DNA of 6,214 bases. Origin: Oscillospiraceae bacterium (GTDB lineage Bacteria; Bacillota; Clostridia; WRCU01). The DNA is taken from the NCBI GenBank assembly GCA_009783805.1, contig WRCU01000097.1, positions 1 to 6,214 of the forward strand. Reading direction: 5' to 3'. Under the pieces are notes generated by a model. It was not told where the DNA came from. It made no database searches and saw only the letters and a list, made by a program, of their open reading frames with translations. Position 1 is the stretch's first letter. Each line of letters starts with the position of its first letter. A program made the position numbers and the translations under genes. Shown here piece by piece: positions 1-6,214 of this stretch.

Positions 1-1041
1 ATAGCGTGCGCCGCCGCGGTGGCCGCATCGTACCTGGCGGCCGTGAACTACGTGGAGGGTAACAGGCTAGGCGCGATCGACGCCGGCGCCATACCCATAT
101 CGGAGGATGAGGCCTTGTACGTCGAGATCCCCAGGGGATCCGGAACCGGGCAGATAGCGGAGATCCTGGCGCATGAGAGGATAATACGACATACCGCCGT
201 CTTCAAGCTGCTTTCGTTTGTGAACGGGTACGACGGCAGCTACAAGGCCGGAACGCACATACTCAAGGCAGGCCTCTCATACGGTGAGATCATGTCCATC
301 CTATGCGGCGAGCCGGCTCTGGAGATCAGCGTATGGGTGGTCATAGCCGAGCACTACACGTTCAGGCAGACGGTGGGCGCATTGGTGGGCAAGGGGATCG
401 TGGACGGCGACAGGTTCGCCGAGGTATGCCAGTCCGCCGAATTCGGCTACTGGTTCATCGAAGGCATACCCGATCGGGAGGAAAGGTTGGAAGGCTACCT
501 GTACCCGGACTCATACCTCTTCGACAGGAACAGCGACGAAAGGGCGGTCGCGAGGAAGTTTTTGAGCAGGTTCGCGGAGATCTACACGGATGACCTGGCG
601 GAGAGGGCGGATGCGGTGGGGATGACCGTCGACCAGGTCATGACGCTGGCCTCGATGATCGAGAGGGAGGCGCGGGTGGCGGGCGAGAAAGGGACGATAT
701 CGTCCGTGTTCCACAACAGGCTCGCGGCGGGTATGAGGTTGGAGTCGTGCGCCACCGTGCAGTACGCGCTGTACAAAAGGATCGGGTACGTGAAGGAAGT
801 CATCACGGCCGTCGACACCCAGGTCGACGACCCATACAACACCTACCTGCGGGACGGCCTCCCGCCCGGGCCGATATGCTCCCCCGGACTGGAGTCCATC
901 GAGGCGGCCCTGTACCCCGACTCCACGGGGTACCTGTACTTCCTGGCCAAGAACGACGGCACCGGGACCCATGAGTTTTCGGAAACCTACGAGGGGCACC
1001 TGGACGCGGTCGCGCGATACGCGGACGATGGCATATACTGA
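1..1041 (+). CDS. mltG: Endolytic murein transglycosylase MltG (YceG-like), 5' partial
   Basis: MltG is an inner-membrane lytic transglycosylase that cuts nascent peptidoglycan glycan strands and is thought to end their elongation. The frame is open from base 1, and the first residues (IACAAAVAASYLAA) look like the end of the N-terminal membrane anchor. The true start is therefore upstream, and the GTG at 19 is probably internal. The YceG/MltG fold is clear from LEGYLYPDSYLF (codons from about 487), LASMIEREA (from 646) and GLPPGPICSPGLESIEAAL (from 856), followed by YLYFLAKNDG. The Glu codon at 661-663 in MIEREA matches the catalytic Glu of the family. The usual PEGYT-type motif reads AEHYT here (346-360). 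The 347 visible residues are close to full family length. TGA at 1039-1041 ends the gene, 42 bases before the next one. The family call is secure; the 5' end is unknown. Confidence 0.93.
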   Translation: MACAAAVAASYLAAVNYVEGNRLGAIDAGAIPISEDEALYVEIPRGSGTGQIAEILAHERIIRHTAVFKLLSFVNGYDGSYKAGTHILKAGLSYGEIMSILCGEPALEISVWVVIAEHYTFRQTVGALVGKGIVDGDRFAEVCQSAEFGYWFIEGIPDREERLEGYLYPDSYLFDRNSDERAVARKFLSRFAEIYTDDLAERADAVGMTVDQVMTLASMIEREARVAGEKGTISSVFHNRLAAGMRLESCATVQYALYKRIGYVKEVITAVDTQVDDPYNTYLRDGLPPGPICSPGLESIEAALYPDSTGYLYFLAKNDGTGTHEFSETYEGHLDAVARYADDGIY

Positions 1042-1069
1042 CGGTTGGCGGGCGTTTAACAAATATGAT

Positions 1070-1076
1070 GGGGGGG
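1070..1076 (+). promoter_or_regulatory. Shine-Dalgarno-like G run that favours ATG 1084
   Basis: A run of seven G residues precedes the creatininase-family gene. It lies one base from the first in-frame ATG (1078) but seven bases from the second (1084), so the second ATG has normal ribosome-binding spacing. The choice changes the protein by only two residues. Confidence 0.5.
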
Positions 1077-1083
1077 CATGGCT

Positions 1084-1887
1084 ATGGGTGATGGGCCGCG
1101 CAAGGTGCTGTACGAGGAGTTGAGGCCGGAGGAATTCTTGGACAGGGTCAACGAGTGCCCCATCGCTTACCTGCCGCTCGGGACGCTGGAATGGCATGGG
1201 TTCCACCTCCCGTTGGGCTCCGACGGGCTGCAGGCCAAGGGGTTCTTCGCCGAGCTCGCCGGGGAGGTGGGCGGCGTGGTCCTCCCGATGCTCTTCCTGG
1301 GGCCTGACGGAGCGACGCCCAAGGACGGCTCCGAATACTACGGGATGGACGCGCTCAGCTTCGAGGAAGGGCACATGCAGCAGCTGCCAGGCAGCGCGTA
1401 CCATATGGATGGGGAGGCCTTCGCGGCGATGCTCGCGACGATACTCGCGAACCTGTCGAGGGCCGGCTTCAAGGTGGTGGTGGGCCATGGCCACGGGCCG
1501 AGCACGGGGGCGTTCGCCAAGAACGCCGCCCGATGGGGCGCCGAATACGGCCTGAGGCTGTTCACCTTGTGGGAGATAGGCGTCCAGGGGCGGGACGGGA
1601 TCCAATGCGACCACGCGGCGTACAACGAGACGTCGATCATCTTGGGACTCCGCCCGGAGCTGGCGGACCTGGCCACGCTGACGGACGACGCGAGGATGGT
1701 CGGGATCGGCGGGTACGACCCCAGGGTGCGCGCCACCGAGGCGAACGGCAGGCGGATCATCGACATGAACAAGGATAAGGTCGGCGCCAGGCTGAGGGAG
1801 GAGCTGGCGGGGATGTCCTGGGAGAGGAGGTCGTTTGGCTGCAGCCACGTCAAGCGGCTGTACAAGGACGAGGATGCGGCCGAGTGA
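1084..1887 (+). CDS. Creatininase-family metal-dependent amidohydrolase
   Basis: This family includes creatinine amidohydrolase, FAPy deaminase ArfB and the mycofactocin peptidase MftE, enzymes that use a two-metal site to hydrolyse amide-type bonds in the cytoplasm. Counting from ATG 1084, PLGTLEWHGFHLPLGSDG (about residues 31-48) carries the N-terminal ligand set Glu36, His38, His41 and Asp47. VVVGHGHGP (132-140) stands where the family usually has NGHGGN. DHAAYNETS (176-184) is the C-terminal active-site motif with its His and Glu. The length of 267 residues is normal, and no signal peptide is visible. ATG 1078 is an alternative start with poor ribosome-site spacing. The substrate cannot be told from sequence: true creatininase activity is not implied, and no mycofactocin or creatine genes are nearby. 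It follows mltG by 42 bases and may share its transcript; a consensus promoter for the next gene begins 22 bases after its stop. Confidence 0.88.
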   Translation: MGDGPRKVLYEELRPEEFLDRVNECPIAYLPLGTLEWHGFHLPLGSDGLQAKGFFAELAGEVGGVVLPMLFLGPDGATPKDGSEYYGMDALSFEEGHMQQLPGSAYHMDGEAFAAMLATILANLSRAGFKVVVGHGHGPSTGAFAKNAARWGAEYGLRLFTLWEIGVQGRDGIQCDHAAYNETSIILGLRPELADLATLTDDARMVGIGGYDPRVRATEANGRRIIDMNKDKVGARLREELAGMSWERRSFGCSHVKRLYKDEDAAE

Positions 1888-1909
1888 AGTCAAGGACGCA
1901 TAGCGGCTT

Positions 1910-1939
1910 TTGACAAGAGGCGGCTCGGCGGCATATAAT
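1910..1939 (+). promoter_or_regulatory. Sigma-70 type promoter of the carD-yacL-ispD unit
   Basis: A perfect -35 box TTGACA (1910-1915) and a perfect -10 box TATAAT (1934-1939) are separated by 18 bases, followed by a T-rich stretch. Transcription would start near 1946, giving a carD leader of about 57 bases. The promoter sits entirely in the gap after the creatininase stop codon and is the natural start of the carD transcription unit. Confidence 0.85.
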
Positions 1940-1964
1940 TTTTTCCATATTAATGAAAGGACAC

Positions 1965-1987
1965 GGTCCGCGCTGTCTAAGCGCGCC
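1965..1987 (+). other. Stem-loop in the carD 5' leader
   Basis: CGCGCT (1969-1974) and AGCGCG (1980-1985) are perfect inverted repeats around a five-base loop, GTCTA. The stem can be lengthened by pairing GG (1965-1966) with CC (1986-1987) across a two-base bulge (1967-1968). The structure would form in the mRNA and ends two to four bases before the carD Shine-Dalgarno site. No T run follows, so it is not a normal intrinsic terminator. A role in translation or mRNA stability is inference. Confidence 0.5.
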
Positions 1988-1989
1988 AT

Positions 1990-1995
1990 GGAGGG
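1990..1995 (+). promoter_or_regulatory. Ribosome binding site that sets the carD start
   Basis: GGAGGG lies seven bases before ATG 2003. The other in-frame ATG (1988) overlaps this site and has none of its own, so 2003 is the supported start. Confidence 0.8.
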
Positions 1996-2002
1996 TTCCT
2001 TC

Positions 2003-2515
2003 ATGTACGCCATCGGCGATAAGGTCGTCTATCCGATGCACGGGGCAGGCGTGATTGACTCAATAGAGGAAAAGGAGTTCTTGGGCCAAAAGAGCCTATA
2101 CTACGTCCTGCGGTTCCCGGTCGGGGGCATGAAGGTCATGGTGCCCGTGGACAACGTCGTGGAGATCGGGATCCGCGACGTGATCAGCGACGCCAAGGCC
2201 GAGGAGGTCATGGATTCGTTCTCGCTCAAGGCGGACGAGTCCAACGACAATTGGAACAAGCGCTATAGGGACAACATGTTCAAGATCAAGAGCGGCGACA
2301 TATTCGAGGTGGCCTCGGTCGTCAGGTCGCTCGTCTCCAGGGAGAGGGAGAGGGGCCTGTCCATGGGCGAGAGGAAGATGCTGAGCAACGCCAGGCAGAT
2401 ACTGATCAGCGAGTTGGTGCTGGCCAAGGGCGCCGAGCCCACGGAGATCGAGAGCAGGATCAACCTTACCATGGGCGCCGGCATAGCCCCGATAGGCGCG
2501 CAAAGGGGCGACTGA
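2003..2515 (+). CDS. carD: CarD-family transcriptional regulator
   Basis: CarD-type proteins bind the beta subunit of RNA polymerase through an N-terminal Tudor-like domain. They touch upstream DNA at the -10 edge with a C-terminal helical domain and stabilise the open promoter complex. This protein begins MYAIGDKVVYPMHGAGVIDS and carries the polymerase-interaction domain over about residues 1-55, including YYVLRFP and the MKVMVPVDN strand. The helical domain has WNKRYRDNM (84-92), IKSGDIFEVASVVRSL (95-110) and GERKMLSNARQIL (122-134). Trp84 corresponds to the minor-groove Trp of mycobacterial CarD (Trp85). Its 170 residues match the family length. The open frame upstream of 2003 crosses the promoter and is not coding. 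The gene has its own strong promoter, a leader stem-loop and a good ribosome site. It is followed within 26 bases by the PIN-TRAM gene, so the two are probably co-transcribed. Confidence 0.95.
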   Translation: MYAIGDKVVYPMHGAGVIDSIEEKEFLGQKSLYYVLRFPVGGMKVMVPVDNVVEIGIRDVISDAKAEEVMDSFSLKADESNDNWNKRYRDNMFKIKSGDIFEVASVVRSLVSRERERGLSMGERKMLSNARQILISELVLAKGAEPTEIESRINLTMGAGIAPIGAQRGD

Positions 2516-2541
2516 GGCTGACGAAGACGATAATCAGGGTC

Positions 2542-3750
2542 ATGTTCTCCTTGGTCGGCGCGCTCTGCGGATACACTTTATCGCATTTCGTGGTGACCGA
2601 CGCCCGGAAGTCCGCCGACCTCACGGTCAGCGTGGCGGTCATCGCGGCCCTGACCCTGCTGGGTTCGGTCCTATTCCTACTGCTCGCCAACGGGACCATA
2701 CGCTTCATAGACGGCGCCTACCTCTCGTTCGTCAGGCGCATCTCCGGCATGTCCCTGCTGGAAGTCATCGTCGCCGCCGGCGGGCTCATGGCCGGGCTCA
2801 TAGTGGCGAACCTCGTCTCCATACCCATAGGCGGGCTGCCCGTAATAGGGATGCCGTTGGCCGTCGCGCTGAACGTGACGTTCGGCGCCATCGGCATGAG
2901 CGTCTCCGTGTTCAAGAAAGGCGACTCCCTGCTCACGAAGAGGCGGGACGGGGTCCCTGAGGACGGCCGATCCACGAGGCTTCTGGACAGCAGCGCCATA
3001 ATAGACGGGCGGTTGGTGGAGATCATTAAGAGCGGTTTTTTGGAAGGCGACATAACGGTCCCTTCATATATATTGGAAGAGCTGAGGGCGATCGCCGACT
3101 CCCAGGACCAAAACAGGAGGGCGCGCGGCAGGAGGGGGCTGGACGTCCTCGACACGCTGCAGAAGGAGTACGCGGGCCGCGTCAGCGTGAGGGACTACGG
3201 CAAGGTCCCCGGCCTGGGCGCCGATGACATGCTCCTGGCGACCGCGGGGAGCGAAGGCTGCACGATAGTCACCAATGACTATAACCTGAGCAAGGTGGCG
3301 GCGGTGAAGGGAGTGCGGGTGCTGAACATAAACTACCTGGCCAAAGCCGTGAAGCCCGCCGCGCTGCCGGGCGAGGAGCTGGCGGTCAAGGTGGTCCGCG
3401 AGGGCAAGGAGGAAGGCCAGGGCGTGGCGTACCTGGACGACGGCACCATGATAGTGGTCGAGAGCGGCAAGCGGTACGTGAACGAGCCCATAAACGTGTA
3501 CATTACGAGCGTTATACAGACCGCGGCCGGCAAGATGGTCTTCGCCAAGGTCAGGGAGGGCCAGGCCGGGGGTTTGGGTGCCGGCTCGCATTACCCGGAG
3601 GCTGAGGCCAAGGCCATGGACGGCGCGGCCGAGGGCGGGGCCGGAGTCGTCAGCCCCTCGGAGGCCGCCATGCTGGGCGAGGCATCGGGCGGTCAAAGGA
3701 ATGGCGAGGCGCTAGCCGGGCCCGCGCAAGCCAGCGTCGGTGGCCCTTGA
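2542..3750 (+). CDS. Membrane-anchored PIN-TRAM domain protein (YacL-like)
   Basis: This resembles Bacillus YacL, a membrane protein with a cytoplasmic PIN (putative RNase) domain and a TRAM domain thought to bind RNA. Counting from ATG 2542, hydrophobic segments lie at about residues 2-18, 28-49, 72-94 and 101-124. The PIN domain runs from about 146 to 265 and keeps the acidic metal-site residues: LLDSSAIIDGR (Asp149, Asp155), LEELRAIADS (Glu179/180), GADDMLLA (Asp228/229) and VTNDYNLS (Asp246). A TRAM-like beta domain follows at about 275-338. The last roughly 60 residues are Ala/Gly/Glu-rich, look disordered and are probably not conserved. ATG 2542 has a poorly spaced ribosome site. An in-frame CTG at 2518, nine bases after AAAGGGG (2502-2508), would add eight residues with basic character and may be the real start. 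The cellular target is unknown. Its place between carD and ispD resembles the yacL-ispD pairing in Firmicutes. Confidence 0.9.
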   Translation: MFSLVGALCGYTLSHFVVTDARKSADLTVSVAVIAALTLLGSVLFLLLANGTIRFIDGAYLSFVRRISGMSLLEVIVAAGGLMAGLIVANLVSIPIGGLPVIGMPLAVALNVTFGAIGMSVSVFKKGDSLLTKRRDGVPEDGRSTRLLDSSAIIDGRLVEIIKSGFLEGDITVPSYILEELRAIADSQDQNRRARGRRGLDVLDTLQKEYAGRVSVRDYGKVPGLGADDMLLATAGSEGCTIVTNDYNLSKVAAVKGVRVLNINYLAKAVKPAALPGEELAVKVVREGKEEGQGVAYLDDGTMIVVESGKRYVNEPINVYITSVIQTAAGKMVFAKVREGQAGGLGAGSHYPEAEAKAMDGAAEGGAGVVSPSEAAMLGEASGGQRNGEALAGPAQASVGGP

Positions 3751-4493
3751 TGGCGGCGGTTGACGCCGGGCGCCCAAGCCCGCCCCTTTCGGGCGCGACC
3801 GTATGCGCGTTCATAATGGCAGCCGGGAGCGGCGAAAGGTTCATGGGCCTTACGGAGAAGCAGATGGAGCCGCTATGCGGGATGCCCATCCTGCTGCGGT
3901 CGGTCATGGCCTTCGCGTCGCTCGAGGAGGTGGGGTGCCTGGTGGTGAGCGCGCCCGAAGGGAGGGCCAGCGAGTACCGCCTAGCCGCCGAGGCGTCATG
4001 CATGGGGAAAGGACTTACGGTCGTGGACGGCGGGGCCACCAGGCAGGAGTCCGTCCATAAGGCGTTGGAACGGATGTCGGCTTCCTTGCCCGACGACGCG
4101 ATAGCTGCGATCCACGACGCGGTGAGGCCCTTCGCCGACGGCCCGACCATACGCCGCTCACTGTCCGACGCGGCCACGTTCGGCGCCTCGTGCGTATGCG
4201 TCCCTTCCAAGGACACGGTCAAGGAAGCCGTAGGCGGCTTCATCGCAAGGACGGTTGACAGGTCCGCCGTCTGGCTCGCGCAGACGCCGCAATGCTTCAG
4301 GTTCGGGCTCATACTGGGCGCGCACAGGGCCGCCGCGGCCGACGGGATAAAAGCCACCGACGACGCCGCGCTGGCCGAGCGGATGGGCGTCAAGGTTCGA
4401 GTGACCCCGGGCACGGATTCCAACATAAAGATAACGACCAGGGATGACTATGGATACGCGGAATACCTGCTCAGCTCAAGGAAATGGGAGTAA
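3750..4493 (+). CDS. ispD: 2-C-methyl-D-erythritol 4-phosphate cytidylyltransferase
   Basis: IspD joins CTP and 2-C-methyl-D-erythritol 4-phosphate to give CDP-ME, the third step of the MEP pathway to isoprenoid precursors, in the cytoplasm. The nucleotide-binding loop MAAGSGERFMGLTEKQ contains Arg30 and Lys37 (from ATG 3750), matching E. coli Arg20 and Lys27. Other family motifs are GGATRQESV, HDAVRPF (Asp123), KDTVKEA, TVDRSAVWLAQTPQ (Arg171), KATDDAAL and SNIKITTRDD (Lys227). The 247 residues exceed the usual length of about 230, mainly through some 17 extra N-terminal residues before the first strand. ATG 3750 overlaps the TGA of the upstream gene as TGATG, which implies coupled translation; TTG 3747 is a less likely start. 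ispF, a frequent partner, does not follow. Confidence 0.96.
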   Translation: MAAVDAGRPSPPLSGATVCAFIMAAGSGERFMGLTEKQMEPLCGMPILLRSVMAFASLEEVGCLVVSAPEGRASEYRLAAEASCMGKGLTVVDGGATRQESVHKALERMSASLPDDAIAAIHDAVRPFADGPTIRRSLSDAATFGASCVCVPSKDTVKEAVGGFIARTVDRSAVWLAQTPQCFRFGLILGAHRAAAADGIKATDDAALAERMGVKVRVTPGTDSNIKITTRDDYGYAEYLLSSRKWE

Positions 4494-4498
4494 TACGG

Positions 4499-4557
4499 AA
4501 TAATGCGTAGCATCAATTAAAAACCTATGTAAAGTCCATATGAAACGCCGCATTATT
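4499..4557. repeat. Inverted repeat in the AT-rich gap after ispD
   Basis: AATAATGCG (4499-4507) and CGCATTATT (4549-4557) are perfect nine-base inverted arms separated by 41 bases. The right arm ends five bases before the -35 box of the groESL promoter, and the left arm begins six bases after the ispD stop. There is no T run behind it, so it is not a clear terminator. It could be a protein-binding site, an mRNA 3'-end structure, or chance pairing in AT-rich DNA. Confidence 0.45.
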
Positions 4558-4561
4558 ATGC

Positions 4562-4590
4562 TTGATTTGCCTATTCCACTCGTCTATATT
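4562..4590 (+). promoter_or_regulatory. Sigma-70 type promoter of groESL
   Basis: TTGATT (4562-4567) and TATATT (4585-4590) are separated by 17 bases, so transcription would start near 4597. The CIRCE operator lies just downstream, the usual arrangement for HrcA-repressed chaperone operons. Confidence 0.8.
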
Positions 4591-4600
4591 GATGGCGCAA

Positions 4601-4627
4601 TCAGCACTCAACAAAGGTGAGTGCTAA
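4601..4627 (+). promoter_or_regulatory. CIRCE operator (HrcA binding site)
   Basis: TCAGCACTC (4601-4609), nine spacer bases and GAGTGCTAA (4619-4627) match the CIRCE consensus TTAGCACTC-N9-GAGTGCTAA with one mismatch, at the second base of the left arm. HrcA, whose activity depends on GroEL, represses chaperone operons from this element and releases it on heat or protein-folding stress. Here it covers the start of the transcript, between the promoter and groES. Confidence 0.95.
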
Positions 4628-4659
4628 TAACACCCACACAATACTCAGGAGGTCGCTAA

Positions 4660-4944
4660 ATGAACATCATGCCTTTGAACGACAGGGTCGTCATCAAGAT
4701 GCTGGATACGGAGGAGACCAGCAAAGGCGGGGTCATCCTTCCGGGGACGGCCAAGGAGAAGCCGCAGATAGCCGAAGTGGTGGCGGCGGGTCCGGGCGGG
4801 TACGTCGACGACAAAAAGGTCGAGATGGAGGTCAAGGTCGGGGACAAAGTCCTCATAAGCAAGTACTCGGGGACCGAGGTGAAGCTGGACGGCCAGGAGT
4901 ACACGATCCTAAGGCAGAGCGACATATTAGCCATAGTGAAGTAG
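4660..4944 (+). CDS. groES: Co-chaperonin GroES (Hsp10)
   Basis: GroES forms the seven-subunit lid of the GroEL folding chamber in the cytoplasm. The 94-residue protein is of normal length. It begins MNIMPLNDRVVIK and has the mobile loop at about residues 17-32, with GGVILPGTA carrying the hydrophobic tripeptide that docks on GroEL. AEVVAAGPG (38-46) follows, then VKVGDKVLISKYSGTEVK, and it ends in LRQSDILAIVK. AGGAGGT (4647-4653) lies six bases before the ATG, so the start is secure. It is the first gene of the CIRCE-controlled operon, with groEL starting 33 bases after its stop. Confidence 0.98.
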   Translation: MNIMPLNDRVVIKMLDTEETSKGGVILPGTAKEKPQIAEVVAAGPGGYVDDKKVEMEVKVGDKVLISKYSGTEVKLDGQEYTILRQSDILAIVK

Positions 4945-4953
4945 GCTACATAA

Positions 4954-6214
<1,261 letters not shown>

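Noticed and set aside
1064..1069. TATGAT as a -10 box for the creatininase gene
   Set aside because: No acceptable -35 hexamer lies 16-18 bases upstream, and transcription would begin at the start codon.
1874..1910. Possible terminator after the creatininase gene (ATGCG/CGCAT or GCCG/CGGC arms followed by TTTT)
   Set aside because: The stems are only 4-5 bp with long loops, and the T run is short and overlaps the -35 box.
1910..2002. In-frame N-terminal extension of CarD
   Set aside because: It overlaps the -35 and -10 boxes, and CarD homology begins at the ATG at 2003, which has an ideal ribosome site.
511..2013. A 500-codon open frame on the minus strand across mltG, the creatininase gene and the carD leader
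   Set aside because: It is antisense to two well-recognised genes, crosses a promoter, has Pro/Arg/His-rich composition typical of GC-rich shadow frames, and shows no recognisable domain.
1953..2054. Possible upstream open frame starting at ATG 1953 and overlapping carD in another frame
   Set aside because: It has no ribosome site, its start is only a few bases from the predicted mRNA end, and its composition is not protein-like.

Overview
The window is an ordinary bacterial housekeeping segment. All six genes lie on the + strand, and both end genes are cut by the window edges. In order they are: the C-terminal part of an MltG-type endolytic murein transglycosylase; a creatininase-family metal-dependent amidohydrolase; a CarD-type RNA polymerase-binding regulator; a membrane-anchored PIN-TRAM protein of the YacL type; IspD of the MEP isoprenoid pathway; and the groES-groEL chaperonin operon, with groEL running off the right edge. 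I see no mobile element, CRISPR array, tRNA or rRNA, and no good candidate for an unknown system.

Organism: coding DNA is GC-rich (a 60-base sample inside groEL is 65% GC) yet uses AGG for Arg and ATA for Ile freely. Shine-Dalgarno sites are strong G-rich runs, and promoters are of the sigma-70/A type. The carD-yacL-ispD order and HrcA/CIRCE control of groESL suggest a Firmicutes-like or Synergistota-like anaerobe. Synergistota is my preferred guess, but it rests on general impression and not on any search.

Layout: positions 1-1041 hold mltG and 1084-1887 the creatininase gene, 42 bases apart, so they may share a transcript. A promoter with consensus -35 and -10 boxes (1910-1939) starts a second unit, carD (2003-2515), yacL-like (2542-3750) and ispD (3750-4493). 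These genes are tightly packed, and ispD starts inside the yacL stop codon. An AT-rich gap (4494-4659; 33% GC in 4501-4560) holds an inverted repeat, a sigma-70 promoter (4562-4590) and a CIRCE operator (4601-4627) that drive groES (4660-4944) and groEL (4978 onward).

Functionally these are separate core tasks: cell-wall glycan processing, transcription initiation, a nuclease-like membrane protein, isoprenoid precursor synthesis, and heat-inducible protein folding. The points most worth a second look are small: a stem-loop just upstream of the carD ribosome binding site, a possible CTG start for the YacL-like protein, unusual residues in a conserved MltG motif, and the inverted repeat upstream of the groESL promoter.
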